Shown: in pieces, positions 41,014-49,716 of the stretch
How positions within the stretch are numbered: position 1 is the stretch's first letter
Layout: every line of letters starts with the position of its first letter
Assembly: GCF_019396325.1 (NCBI RefSeq)
Contig: NZ_JAHKRO010000001.1
Location: 267,152 to 331,151, forward strand
Reading direction: 5' to 3'
Length of the DNA: 64,000 bases
Source of the DNA: Nonomuraea ceibae
GTDB taxonomy: Bacteria > Actinomycetota > Actinomycetes > Streptosporangiales > Streptosporangiaceae
The notes under the pieces: model-generated
Seen by the model: only the letters and a program-made list of their open reading frames with translations
Told to the model about the DNA's origin: nothing
Database searches by the model: none
Translations under genes and position numbers: made by a program

Positions 41014-41829
41014 GTGGCTGGACTTCGGCTCCCCGACGAGCTCGCCGAGCGGGCACGGGGCATCATCGCCGGGCAGGTCGACCCGGCCCCGGCGCGGGAC
41101 GCCGCCACGGTGGCGATCCTGCGCCCGGGCCGGCCCGACGGCGTCCAGGCCTACCTGCTGCGCCGCAAGGCCACGATGGCCTTCGCCGCCGGGGCGTACG
41201 TCTTCCCCGGCGGCTCCGTCGATCCGCGCGACACCGACCAGGCCGTGGCCTGGGCCGGGCCGTCGCCCGCCGAGTGGGGGCGGATCTTCGGAGCTGGCGA
41301 GGCGGTGGCCAGAGGGCTGGTGTGCGCCGCCGTGCGGGAGACGTTCGAGGAGTCGGGCGTGCTGCTCGCGGGCGCCGGGCCCGATTCGGTGGTCGCCGAC
41401 ACGACCGGTGACGGGTGGGAGGCCGACCGGCTGGCGCTCATCGACCGCAGCCTGTCCTTCGCCGACTTCCTCGACCGGCGCGGCCTGGTGCTGCGCTCCG
41501 ACCTGCTCAAGCCGTGGGCGCACTGGATCACGCCGGAGGTCGAGACCCGGCGCTTCGACACCCGCTTCTTCGTCGCCGTGCTCCCGGAGGGCCAGCGCAC
41601 CCGCGACGTAGGCGGCGAGGCGGACCAGGTGGTCTGGCAGCGCCCCGCCGACGCGGTCGCGCTGGCCGACCGGGGAGAGATCTTCCTGATGCCGCCCACC
41701 CGCCAGACGCTCGCCGAGCTGGCCGGGCACGACGGCGTGGAGTCGGTGCTGGCCGAGAAGCGGGAGATCGTCACGATCATGCCGAAGGTCGTGGAGGTCG
41801 ACGGTGAGTGGCGGCTGGTGACCGGATGA
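41014..41829 (+). CDS. NUDIX hydrolase
   Basis: 271 residues. The NUDIX box is divergent: an early FPGGSVDPRDTD and then ARGLVCAAVRETFEESGVLL (REXXEEXG kept) separated by an unusually long insertion. It hydrolyses some nucleoside diphosphate linked compound; the substrate is not given. An aaggagg stands 5-6 nt before the GTG at 41014. It overlaps the MBL hydrolase start by ATGA. Confidence 0.88.
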   Translation: MAGLRLPDELAERARGIIAGQVDPAPARDAATVAILRPGRPDGVQAYLLRRKATMAFAAGAYVFPGGSVDPRDTDQAVAWAGPSPAEWGRIFGAGEAVARGLVCAAVRETFEESGVLLAGAGPDSVVADTTGDGWEADRLALIDRSLSFADFLDRRGLVLRSDLLKPWAHWITPEVETRRFDTRFFVAVLPEGQRTRDVGGEADQVVWQRPADAVALADRGEIFLMPPTRQTLAELAGHDGVESVLAEKREIVTIMPKVVEVDGEWRLVTG

Positions 41830-42617
41830 GCGGCCTGCACATCCCGATCGGCGGCCCCGACGGGTCCCGTACGGACCACGCCGAGAACCTGCTCGCGCCC
41901 AACCCGTCGGCGATGACGCTCGACGGCACCAACACGTGGGTCATCGGCGGCCAGGACGAGGTCGTGGTCGTCGACCCGGGCCCCGGCGACGAGGGTCACC
42001 TGTTGCGCGTCCGCGACCACCTGGGCGGGCGCCGGGTACGGGAGATCCTGCTCACCCACGGCCATTTCGACCACAGCGGCGGCGCCCGGCGCTTCGCCGA
42101 GCTCGTCGAGGCTCCCGTACGCGCCCTCGACCCCCGCCACAGGCTGGGCGAGGAGGGCCTGGCCGACGGCGACGTGGTGACCGTGGCCGGGCTGGAGATC
42201 CACGTGTACGGGACGCCGGGGCACTCGTTCGACTCGCTGTGCTTCTGGCTGCCGGCCGACCGGGCGATGCTGACCGGCGACACCGTGCTGGGCCGGGGCA
42301 CCACGATCATCGCTGGCGACGGCGGGCTGGCCGACTACCTGCGCAGCCTCGACAGGCTCAGGGCGGTGGCGGAGAGCCTGGAGGCGCGGGCGCTGCTGCC
42401 GGGCCACGGGCCGGTGCTGCCGGACCCGATCGGCGCGCTCGACGGCTACATCGCGCACCGGCGCGAACGCCTGGACCAGATCAGGCAGGCGCGGGAGCAG
42501 GGCGCGCGCACGCCGAGGGAGATCGTGAAGATCGTGTACGCGAACGTCGACCGGTCGCTGTGGCCCGCCGCCGAGCTGTCGGTGCGGGCCCAGCTCGACT
42601 ATCTGGAGCGGTTGTAG
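41826..42617 (+). CDS. MBL-fold metallo-hydrolase
   Basis: 263 residues with the metallo-beta-lactamase-fold signature HGHFDHSGG, followed by GTPGHSFDSLCFW, GDTVLGRGTT and a C-terminal GHGPVLPDPIGALDGYIAHR. The layout is that of the LACTB2/glyoxalase II-like group, which hydrolyses thioesters or nucleic acid. The position beside crp equals Rv3677c. Its 3' end overlaps the convergent crp gene by 19 nt. It is coupled to the NUDIX gene. Confidence 0.9.
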   Translation: MSGLHIPIGGPDGSRTDHAENLLAPNPSAMTLDGTNTWVIGGQDEVVVVDPGPGDEGHLLRVRDHLGGRRVREILLTHGHFDHSGGARRFAELVEAPVRALDPRHRLGEEGLADGDVVTVAGLEIHVYGTPGHSFDSLCFWLPADRAMLTGDTVLGRGTTIIAGDGGLADYLRSLDRLRAVAESLEARALLPGHGPVLPDPIGALDGYIAHRRERLDQIRQAREQGARTPREIVKIVYANVDRSLWPAAELSVRAQLDYLERL

Positions 42618-43279
42618 AGCCGGTCCATGTCGAGGATCACCACGGCCTTGGCCTCGATGCGCAGCCAGCCGCGCTGCGCGAAGTCGGCCAGCGCCTTGTT
42701 GACCGTCTCACGTGAGGCGCCGACGAGCTGGGCCAGCTCCTCCTGCGTGAGGTCGTGGTGGACGCGCAGGCCGTCGTCGGTCTTGGTGCCGAACCGCTCG
42801 GCCAGGTCGAGGAGCTGCTTGGCCACCCGGCCGGGCACGTCGGTGAAGACCAGGTCGGCCAGCACGTCGTTGGTGCGCCGCAGCCGCTGGGCGAGCGCGC
42901 GCAGCAGGTGGAGCGCCACCTCGGGGCGGCCGGTCAGCCAGGGCCGCAGGTCGTCGTGGCCGAGCCCGGCCAGCCGGACGTCGGTCAGCGCGGTCGCGGT
43001 GGCGGTGCGCGGGCGCGGGTCGAACAGCGACAGCTCGCCGAACATCTCGCTCGGGCCGAGCACGCTCAGCAGGTTCTCGCGCCCGTCGGGGGAGGTGCGG
43101 GACAGCTTGATCTTGCCGTCGAGGACGACATAGAGCCGGTCACCCGTCTCGTTCTCGTGGAAGAGCGTCTGCCCTTTGGACAGCTGCACCTCGGTGATGC
43201 TCGTCCGCAACGCCGCTGCGCTCTCGCGGTCGAGCGCGGCGAACAGAGGGGCTTTGCCCAGCACTTCTTCCGTGTTCAC
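42599..43279 (-). CDS. crp: Crp/Fnr-family transcriptional regulator
   Basis: 226 residues: a cyclic-nucleotide binding beta roll (LFHENETGDRLYVVLDGKIK, then EMFGELSLFDPRPRTATATA with the GELSLFD...RTATA phosphate cassette), a dimer helix, and a Crp-type HTH (LTQEELAQLVGASRETVNKA). The cassette keeps Glu and Arg, so cAMP binding is plausible. GTG 43279 has gaggagg upstream, a strong start signal. In mycobacteria (Rv3676) and Streptomyces (SCO3571), the orthologue controls many genes for germination and metabolism. Confidence 0.93.
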   Translation of the reverse strand: MNTEEVLGKAPLFAALDRESAAALRTSITEVQLSKGQTLFHENETGDRLYVVLDGKIKLSRTSPDGRENLLSVLGPSEMFGELSLFDPRPRTATATALTDVRLAGLGHDDLRPWLTGRPEVALHLLRALAQRLRRTNDVLADLVFTDVPGRVAKQLLDLAERFGTKTDDGLRVHHDLTQEELAQLVGASRETVNKALADFAQRGWLRIEAKAVVILDMDRLYNRSR

Positions 43280-43491
43280 GCGTCCTCCTCTGCTGCCATT
43301 GTGACTCACCCCACTGCATGCGGCACACATAGGTTACTCGTACCCTTTCGTGCGCCTGACCTTCGGCTGCATTCAGGCACAGACGCGGGCTTATCTCCAA
43401 AAGAGGGGATCTATCACCATCGTCAGCTCTCCCGAGCCCGTCCTGGGCGTACCGGCACGCGGCGGTGTCGCGGAGACATACCCTTTCCGGC

Positions 43492-44247
43492 ATGGCGACG
43501 AATGTGGCGGGTGCCCGCAGGCGCAGGCCCGAGACACGACTGGGCCTGGTGCGCAGGGCCCGCCGGATGAACCGGATCCTCGCCGAGACCTACCCCGACG
43601 CCCACTGCGAGCTCGACTTCGACAACCCCTTCCAGCTCCTGGTCGCCACCGTGCTGTCGGCGCAGACCACCGACGTGCGGGTCAACCTGACGACGCCCGC
43701 GCTGTTCGCCAAGTACCCGACGGCCGACGACCTCGCGGCGGCCGACCCGGAGGACCTGGAGGCGATCATCAAGCCGACCGGCTTCTACCGGGCGAAGGCG
43801 CGTTCGCTGCTCGGGCTCTCGGCCGGGCTGCGCGACAGGTTCGGCGGCAAGGTGCCGAAGAAGCTCGATGACCTCGTCACGCTGCCGGGCGTCGGCCGCA
43901 AGACCGCCAACGTGGTGCTCGGCAACGCCGTCGACCCCGAGACCGGCGAGCCGTTCGGGGTGCCGGGGCTCACCGTCGACACCCACTTCCAGCGGCTGGT
44001 CAGGCGGTTCGGCTGGACCGAGGAGATCGACCCGGTCAAGATCGAGCACGTCGTGGGCGAGCTGATCCCCAAGCGGGAGTGGACGGTCTTCTCCCACCGG
44101 ATCATCTGGCACGGCCGCCGCATCTGCATCGCCCGCCGGCCGGCCTGCGGCGTCTGCCCGCTCGCCGCGCTCTGCCCCTCCTACGGCACCGGCCCCACCA
44201 GCGCCGAGGAGGCCCAGAAGCTCGTCCGGCCCGGCCCGTTCTCCTGA
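43492..44247 (+). CDS. nth: Endonuclease III
   Basis: 251 residues: [19 protein letters not shown], the HhH motif [13 protein letters not shown] with the catalytic Lys, VDTHFQRL with the catalytic Asp, and the 4Fe-4S loop [17 protein letters not shown]. It removes oxidised pyrimidines and cuts abasic sites. ATG 43492 has no good ribosome site and acataccctt lies near, so it may be leaderless; the frame is open to 43465. The next gene, a NUDIX hydrolase, follows after 38 bp. Confidence 0.95.
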   Translation: MATNVAGARRRRPETRLGLVRRARRMNRILAETYPDAHCELDFDNPFQLLVATVLSAQTTDVRVNLTTPALFAKYPTADDLAAADPEDLEAIIKPTGFYRAKARSLLGLSAGLRDRFGGKVPKKLDDLVTLPGVGRKTANVVLGNAVDPETGEPFGVPGLTVDTHFQRLVRRFGWTEEIDPVKIEHVVGELIPKREWTVFSHRIIWHGRRICIARRPACGVCPLAALCPSYGTGPTSAEEAQKLVRPGPFS

Positions 44248-44285
44248 CCGGGAAGTCCCCGGAGGCTCGGTGTGTTGGAGGTTGC

Positions 44286-44933
44286 GTGACCCACGTCCCC
44301 GCATGGCTGGACCACCTCGCGGCCAAGGCCGTACGCACCCCTGTGCCCGAGCGGATGCGCCCGCCGGGCGAGGGCGGGCGTGAAGCGGCGGTGCTGATGC
44401 TGTTCGGCGAGGGCCCGCTCGGCCCCGACGTGCTGCTCATCCAGCGCAGCATGCGCGGGCGCAGGCACGCGGGCCAGCCGGCCTTCCCCGGCGGCGGCGT
44501 CGACCCTGGCGACGGCGGCCCGGTCGGCGCGGCCCTGCGCGAGGCCGAGGAGGAGACCGGGCTCGACCCGCGCGGCGTGCGCGTGCTGTGCACGATGCCC
44601 GAGCTCTACCTGTCCCACAGCGACAACCGGGTGACCCCGGTGCTCGGCTGGTGGCACACCCCGTCGGCGGTGCACGCCGCCTCGCCCGACGAGGTCGACT
44701 CCGTCGAGCGGGTGCCCGTCGCCGAGCTGGTCGACCCGGGCAACCGGCTCACGATGCGGCTCTCGCAGGAGATGGCCGGCCCGGCGTTCCGGGTGCGCGG
44801 GATGCTCGTGTGGGGGTTCACCGCGGTGGTGCTCGACTCGGTGCTGCGCGTGGGCGGCCTGGAGCGGCCGTGGGACGCGACGCGCGTGGAGGACATCCCG
44901 CCGGAGGTGCTAAACCTCACGGCCCGTGGTTAG
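44286..44933 (+). CDS. CoA pyrophosphatase-like NUDIX hydrolase
   Basis: 215 residues. The NUDIX box is intact: GGGVDPGDGGPVGAALREAE then EETGLDP. The LLIQRSMRGRRHAGQPAFPG segment is the UPF0035-type hallmark of CoA pyrophosphatases (NudL). It should cleave CoA or its thioesters to phosphopantetheine and ADP. GTG 44286 has ggagg about 6 nt upstream. Its 3' end overlaps the convergent HEAT gene by 24 nt. Confidence 0.88.
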   Translation: MTHVPAWLDHLAAKAVRTPVPERMRPPGEGGREAAVLMLFGEGPLGPDVLLIQRSMRGRRHAGQPAFPGGGVDPGDGGPVGAALREAEEETGLDPRGVRVLCTMPELYLSHSDNRVTPVLGWWHTPSAVHAASPDEVDSVERVPVAELVDPGNRLTMRLSQEMAGPAFRVRGMLVWGFTAVVLDSVLRVGGLERPWDATRVEDIPPEVLNLTARG

Positions 44934-45416
44934 CGCGAAGCCGAGCGCGGCCCAGCCCGCCACGTCGGCATCGCTGTCGGCGGTCAGCCGGCGCAGCGTG
45001 TCGAGCCCGGTCCGGTCCGGCGGGTCGCCCAGCACGTGCTGGAGCGCGTAGGCCGCGCCGTACCTGACGCGCGGGTCGTGGTGCCCGGCCAGGTCGATCA
45101 CCGACGGCAGCGAGCGCGGGTCCGCGAGGTGGCCGAACGCGATCAGCACCGAGTAGAGCACCATGACGTCGTCCTCGCCCGCCGCCAGGAAGCGCAGCAC
45201 GGGCAGCGTGCGGTCCACGTACGCGGCGAGCATGCCGAGGATGTCGACGCCGAGCAGCCGCTCGGTGACGGAGTCGGCCGCGCACAGCCGCCGCGCCTCG
45301 ATGAAGCACTCCAGGTCGCCCCGCTCCCGAAGGGCGGAGATCACCTGCCAGCGCACCTGCCCGTCGGGGTCGGGGTCGTCGAGAGCTGCGTCGATGAGAT
45401 CTCTGACCGGCGGCAT
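44910..45416 (-). CDS. HEAT-repeat protein
   Basis: 168 residues made of antiparallel helical pairs: VRWQVISALRERGDLECFIE, TERLLGVDILGMLAAYVDRT, VMVLYSVLIAFGHLADPRSL and DPRVRYGAAYALQHVLGDPP. These are HEAT/PBS-lyase-like repeats, used for protein contact. I start at ATG 45416 (MPPVRDLIDAAL); a GTG at 45467 is also possible and would be nearly leaderless. It is divergent from marP and has no known enzymatic role. Confidence 0.8.
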   Translation of the reverse strand: MPPVRDLIDAALDDPDPDGQVRWQVISALRERGDLECFIEARRLCAADSVTERLLGVDILGMLAAYVDRTLPVLRFLAAGEDDVMVLYSVLIAFGHLADPRSLPSVIDLAGHHDPRVRYGAAYALQHVLGDPPDRTGLDTLRRLTADSDADVAGWAALGFALTTGREV

Positions 45417-45498
45417 AGGGATCAAGGTAACCCGCAGGGTGACGCCGTCCTGGCGGAAGACGTGCACACTTGACCGTATCCCTGGTTAGCTTTGAAGG

Positions 45499-46689
45499 GT
45501 GCGCGGCGATCTGCTTGACCTCATATTGATTGGCCTCGTGATCGCCTTCGGCGTCTCGGGCTACCGGCAGGGCTTCATCATAGGCGTCACCAGCTTCGTC
45601 GGGTTCGTGGGCGGGGCGCTGCTCGGGGTGTTCATCGCGCCGCCGATCTCCAAGGCGATCGTCGACGGCGACACCCCGCAGGCGCTGCTCGCCATCGTGA
45701 TCGTCTTCCTCGCCGCGACGATCGGGCAGTTCGCCTCCTCGACCATCGGGGCCGTGGTGCGCAGCCACGTCACCTGGGAGCCCGCCAGGGTCGCCGACGC
45801 GGTCGGCGGCACGTTCGCCAGCGCGCTGTCGGTGCTGGTCATCGCCTGGCTGATCGGGTCGCTGGTCGTCTCCACCTCCTTCACGCCGCTGGTCGACCAG
45901 GTCAGGCAGTCACTGCTGCTCACCACCATCGACGACGCCATCCCGCAGTCGGCGCGCAACTGGCAGCAGCCGTTCAAGAAGCTCATCGACCGTTCGGAGT
46001 TCCCGCCGGTCTTCGACGCCATCGGGGCGGGCTCGTTCGTGGACGTGCCGCCGCCCGCGCAGAGCGTGCTGCAGGGCGAGCGGCTGGCGCGCGCCCAGCG
46101 GGCCATCGTCAAGGTGCAGGGCAACGCCGAGAGCTGCAACAAGCACATCGAGGGCACCGGCTTCGTCTACGCCCGCGACCGGATCATGACCAACGCGCAC
46201 GTGGTCGCCGGCGTCACGCGCGACCTCCAGGTGATCGACCACCGCTCGCGGCGGCACAAGGCGACCGTGGTGCGCTACAACCCGAGCCGCGACATCGCGG
46301 TCCTGTACGTGCCGGGGCTCAACCTGCCGCAGCTCGCCTTCGACGGCACCGCCGAGAAGGGCGACAACGCCATCATCGCCGGCTATCCCAAGGGCAAGGG
46401 CTTCACCGCCGAGGCGGCCCGCATCCGCAACCAGCTCGACGCCGAGGGGCCCGACATCTACCGCTCCTCCAACGTCACCCGGTCGGTCTACGCGGTGCGC
46501 GGCAAGGTGCTGCCGGGCAACTCCGGCGGGCCGCTGCTCACGGCCGACGGCCGGGTCTTCGGCGTGATCTTCGCGGCCGCGATCAGCCAGGAGGAGACCG
46601 GCTACGCGCTGACCGCCGCCGAGGTCAAGCCCGACGCCGACCAGGGCCGCACCGACACCTCGCCGGCCAACACCCAGAGCTGCGACTGA
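45499..46689 (+). CDS. marP: Membrane serine protease MarP
   Basis: 396 residues: four membrane helices in the first 130 residues (CvpA-like region), then a trypsin-like protease domain. The triad is His in MTNAHVVAG, Asp in SRDIAVLYV and Ser in GNSGGPLLT. Two Cys (SCNKHIEGTG and the end SCD) can form the disulfide that controls MarP. In M. tuberculosis MarP (Rv3671c) protects the cell at low pH through periplasmic cleavage of a peptidoglycan hydrolase. Gene order (nth, NUDIX, marP) supports orthology. Confidence 0.93.
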   Translation: MRGDLLDLILIGLVIAFGVSGYRQGFIIGVTSFVGFVGGALLGVFIAPPISKAIVDGDTPQALLAIVIVFLAATIGQFASSTIGAVVRSHVTWEPARVADAVGGTFASALSVLVIAWLIGSLVVSTSFTPLVDQVRQSLLLTTIDDAIPQSARNWQQPFKKLIDRSEFPPVFDAIGAGSFVDVPPPAQSVLQGERLARAQRAIVKVQGNAESCNKHIEGTGFVYARDRIMTNAHVVAGVTRDLQVIDHRSRRHKATVVRYNPSRDIAVLYVPGLNLPQLAFDGTAEKGDNAIIAGYPKGKGFTAEAARIRNQLDAEGPDIYRSSNVTRSVYAVRGKVLPGNSGGPLLTADGRVFGVIFAAAISQEETGYALTAAEVKPDADQGRTDTSPANTQSCD

Positions 46690-46733
46690 CCCCTGCTCCC
46701 CGCCGGGGCTTTCGTTCGGCATGCCCTCATGTT

Positions 46734-46765
46734 AATGTCCATCACATTGTGAATGTCCATCACAT
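46734..46765. promoter_or_regulatory. Tandem operator before the aldo/keto reductase
   Basis: AATGTCCATCACAT occurs at 46734-46747 and again at 46752-46765. Each copy is close to an inverted repeat (AATGT-N5-ACATT in the first). The TetR gene downstream in the same operon is the likely reader. Confidence 0.6.
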
Positions 46766-46775
46766 GGGGGTCGGC

Positions 46776-47750
46776 ATGAAGACACGTACGCTCGGCACGA
46801 CCGGCATCGAGATCAGCCCCATCGGCCTGGGGTGCATGCAGTTCACCGGCGGCCGGTCCGTGGCGAAGTACATCGTCCGCGACATCGGCCAGGAGACCGT
46901 CACCGCCGTCGTCGGCGCCGCCCTCGACGGCGGCGTCACCTGGTTCGACACCGCCGAGATGTACGGCGGCGGCCAGTCGGAGCGCATGCTGGCCACCGCG
47001 CTCAAGGAGTGCGGCATCGCCCCCGGCGAGGTCACCGTCGCCACCAAGTGGCCGCCCCTCGGCCGCACCGCCGGGCACATCGGCCGCAGCATCGGCAGCC
47101 GCCTGCGCCACCTCGGCGGCCACCCGATCCACCTGTACCAGATCCACATGCCCACCGGCAGCCTGTCGAGCATCCCCGCCCAGCTCAGGGCCATGGCAGC
47201 GCTGCAACGCGCCGGCAAGGTCCGCCACGTCGGCGTCAGCAACTTCTCCGCCCGGCAGATGGAGCTCGCCCACCGGGTCCTCGCCCAGGAAGGCGTCACG
47301 CTGGCCGCAAACCAGGTGCGGATCAACCTGCTGCACCGCAACGTCGAGCGCGACGGCGTGCTCGACACGGCCCGCCGCCTCGGCGTCACGCTCATCGCCT
47401 ACTCGCCCCTGGAAGGCGGGATCCTCACCGGCCGCTTCCACGACGACCCCGCCCGGGTCAGGGACCTGCCGCCGATGCGCAGGGTGTTCGGCCACAGCCG
47501 GCTCACCGCCAAGGGCCTGGCGCGCACCGCGCCGCTCATCGCCGCGATGAAGGACCTCGGCCGCGCCCACGGCGTCTCACCCGCCCAGGTGGCGCTCAAC
47601 TGGCTGATCACCCACTACGGCGAGACCGTGGTCGCGATCCCGGGCGCCTCCAGGCCCGCCCAGGCCGCCGAGGCCGCCGGCGCGATGGCCTTCGAACTGG
47701 ACCGGGCCGAACGCGACCTCCTGGACGAACTGTCCCGGCCGCTAACCTGA
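46776..47750 (+). CDS. Aldo/keto reductase
   Basis: 324 residues in the AKR barrel fold: WFDTAEMYGGGQSERMLATA contains catalytic Asp and Tyr, VTVATKWPPL the Lys, YQIHMPTG the His. KVRHVGVSNFSARQMELAHR and AYSPLEGGILTGRF are also typical. It reduces aldehydes or ketones with NADPH. ATG 46776 has ggggg 6-7 nt upstream; in-frame starts at 46749 and 46764 fall inside or beside the operators. It is followed at 4 bp by a TetR gene, so regulator and target are one unit. Confidence 0.9.
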   Translation: MKTRTLGTTGIEISPIGLGCMQFTGGRSVAKYIVRDIGQETVTAVVGAALDGGVTWFDTAEMYGGGQSERMLATALKECGIAPGEVTVATKWPPLGRTAGHIGRSIGSRLRHLGGHPIHLYQIHMPTGSLSSIPAQLRAMAALQRAGKVRHVGVSNFSARQMELAHRVLAQEGVTLAANQVRINLLHRNVERDGVLDTARRLGVTLIAYSPLEGGILTGRFHDDPARVRDLPPMRRVFGHSRLTAKGLARTAPLIAAMKDLGRAHGVSPAQVALNWLITHYGETVVAIPGASRPAQAAEAAGAMAFELDRAERDLLDELSRPLT

Positions 47751-47754
47751 GGGG

Positions 47755-48390
47755 ATGCCCCGGACCACCAAACGCGACCGCTACCACCACGGCGATTTGC
47801 GCGCCGCGCTGATCGACACCGCGGTCGAGCTCATCGCCGAGCACGGTGTCCAGGGCTTCTCCCTGGCCGAGGCGAGCAGGCGGCTCGGGGTCGCCCCCAG
47901 CGCCCCCTACCGCCACTTCGCCGACCGCGACGAGCTGCTGCTGGCCGTGGGCGTGCGCGCGGGCGAGCGGCTGGTCGCCGCCGTCACCGCCGAGAGCCGC
48001 GGCACCACGCCGGAGCAGCGGCTCGTCGGCGTCGCCAGGGGCTACGTGCGCTTCGCCGCCGGGCACCCCGCACTGTTCGAGGCGCTGGCCGGGCCGACCT
48101 TCTCCGCCGTCGCCGCCCCCGAGCTGGAGCACGCCGCCCGGCCCGTCAAGGAGGCGTTCCACGACGCCGCGCTCGCCCTGTCGGGCGGCGACCGGCCCAC
48201 CGCCGAGACGCTCGGCGTCGCCGTGGCCGCCGTCGCCCACGGCTACGCCGGGCTGCTGCGGCTGGGCATGTTCGGCACCGGCGACGAGGCCGTCGGCATC
48301 GCCGTCGACCGGGCCGCCGACGCCACGCTCGCCCTGCTGGCCGGGCGCGCGGCGCTCACCGGCCCGGCAACGACTCCAGGATCAGGCTGA
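47755..48390 (+). CDS. TetR-family regulator with WHG-type C-terminus
   Basis: 211 residues: YHHGDLRAALIDTAVELIAE, then GFSLAEASRRLGVAPSAPYR as the helix-turn-helix. The C-terminal part (PALFEALAGPTFSA, VAAVAHGYAGLLRLGMFG) is of the WHG domain type. It is coupled behind the aldo/keto reductase and most likely binds the repeated element at 46734-46765, repressing its own operon. Its 3' end overlaps the convergent DUF309 gene by 35 nt. Confidence 0.9.
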   Translation: MPRTTKRDRYHHGDLRAALIDTAVELIAEHGVQGFSLAEASRRLGVAPSAPYRHFADRDELLLAVGVRAGERLVAAVTAESRGTTPEQRLVGVARGYVRFAAGHPALFEALAGPTFSAVAAPELEHAARPVKEAFHDAALALSGGDRPTAETLGVAVAAVAHGYAGLLRLGMFGTGDEAVGIAVDRAADATLALLAGRAALTGPATTPGSG

Positions 48391-48802
48391 CGGCCGCCGC
48401 CGGGTCGCTGTCGTGGCCCAGGCCCGACGCCGCCCGGCCCACCGCGTCGTACGGCTCGCCGAAGCCCTGCACGCGCGCCGCGCCGCGGGCGAACAGCGTC
48501 AGCGCACCCCGGCCGTTGCCCCGCTGCAGATGGGTCAGGCCCACGCAGATCTGCGCCAGCCCCTGCCACAGCTCGCGCTCCTCCTCAGGCGCGCACTTCC
48601 AGCGCCCCTCGAACACCTCGTGCGCGTTGAACGGCAGCCCCTCGGCCAGGAACCGGCGGCCGTCGGCCAGCGCCTGCTCCGTGCTCGGCGCGTAGTCGTC
48701 GGGCACCCGGGCCACGCCGGGCGAGCCGTAGGGGAGCGGCCTGCCGTACTCGTCGCGCGGCCTGGCGTTGCGCGGCCGGCCCTCGGGGTCGCGGTCTCTC
48801 AT
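48356..48802 (-). CDS. DUF309 protein
   Basis: 148 residues: EGLPFNAHEVFEGRWK, ERELWQGLAQICVGLTHLQR and GNGRGALTLFARGAARV are the DUF309 hallmark, a small helical fold with conserved Asn/His/Glu. Its function is unknown. ATG 48802 overlaps the stop of the upstream hydrolase (ATGA), so the two are co-translated. It converges on the TetR gene. Confidence 0.88.
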   Translation of the reverse strand: MRDRDPEGRPRNARPRDEYGRPLPYGSPGVARVPDDYAPSTEQALADGRRFLAEGLPFNAHEVFEGRWKCAPEEERELWQGLAQICVGLTHLQRGNGRGALTLFARGAARVQGFGEPYDAVGRAASGLGHDSDPAAAVSLILESLPGR

Positions 48803-49716
48803 CGGTCGGGCTCCGGATCGGCCAGCCAGCCGAGCAACTCCGTGTCGAACACGTCGGGAATCTCCTCGTGGGGGAAGTGGCCCGCCCCTTCGAGCAGCCG
48901 CCACCGGTACGGGGCCGCCACGTAACGGCTCGACCCCTGCGCCGTCCGCGGCAGGATGCACCGGTCGAGCGCGCCGTGCAACTGCAGGGTGGGGGCCTCG
49001 ATCTCGGTCCGCATGGCACGCGCGTAACGCAGGCCGTCGGGCCGTAGCTGCGAGCGGCCGAACCAGCGGTGATACTCCAGCGCGCAGTGGGCCACGGCCG
49101 GGATCCGGAACGCCTCGCGGTAGGTCCGCGAGACGTCGGCGTCGGGCCAGTTCGGCCCCGACCAGCCGTCGAGGAGGCTGCCGACCAGCGCCGCCTTCTT
49201 GCGGGTCAGCCTGCGCTCGGGCAGCAGCGGAAGCTGGAAGCCGAGCACCCGGCTCGACCTGAGCTGGCCGAACGGGTCGGTGAGCAGCGAGTTGCGCAGC
49301 CGCAGCGGATGCGGCGCCGACACCGTGACGAGCCGGCGCACGCACTTCGGGTCGAGCACCGCCATCGTCCAGGCCAGCAGCCCGCCCCAGTCGTGCCCGA
49401 CGACGATCGCGCCGGTCTCGCCCAGCGCCCGGATCAGCCCGGTCGCGTCGGCGGCCAGCGTCGGCAGGTCGTAGCCGCGCGGCGGCTTGTCGCTGCCGCC
49501 GTAGCCGCGCAGGTCGACCGCGACGGCGCGGTAACCCGCGGCGGGCAGCGACGCCAGCTGGTGCCGCCACGTCCACCAGAACTGCGGGAACCCGTGCAGA
49601 AGCAGCACCAGCGGCCCGTCACCGGCCTCCACGACGTGGAACCTGGTGCCGCCCGCGTGGACCGCCCGGTGCTTCCACGGCCCCTCGATCCGGACGACCG
49701 CCTCGTCAGGTGCCAT
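48799..49716 (-). CDS. Alpha/beta hydrolase, epoxide-hydrolase-like
   Basis: 305 residues: LLLHGFPQFWWTWRHQLASL, VDLRGYGGSDKPPRGYDLPT and the nucleophile elbow VGHDWGGLLAWTMA with Asp in the nucleophile position, as in epoxide hydrolases and haloalkane dehalogenases. His is in GAGHFPHEEIPD. The gene occupies the place of mycobacterial ephE (Rv3670) by memory. The upstream holin-like gene overlaps it by 11 nt, and DUF309 follows. Confidence 0.88.
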   Translation of the reverse strand: MAPDEAVVRIEGPWKHRAVHAGGTRFHVVEAGDGPLVLLLHGFPQFWWTWRHQLASLPAAGYRAVAVDLRGYGGSDKPPRGYDLPTLAADATGLIRALGETGAIVVGHDWGGLLAWTMAVLDPKCVRRLVTVSAPHPLRLRNSLLTDPFGQLRSSRVLGFQLPLLPERRLTRKKAALVGSLLDGWSGPNWPDADVSRTYREAFRIPAVAHCALEYHRWFGRSQLRPDGLRYARAMRTEIEAPTLQLHGALDRCILPRTAQGSSRYVAAPYRWRLLEGAGHFPHEEIPDVFDTELLGWLADPEPDR

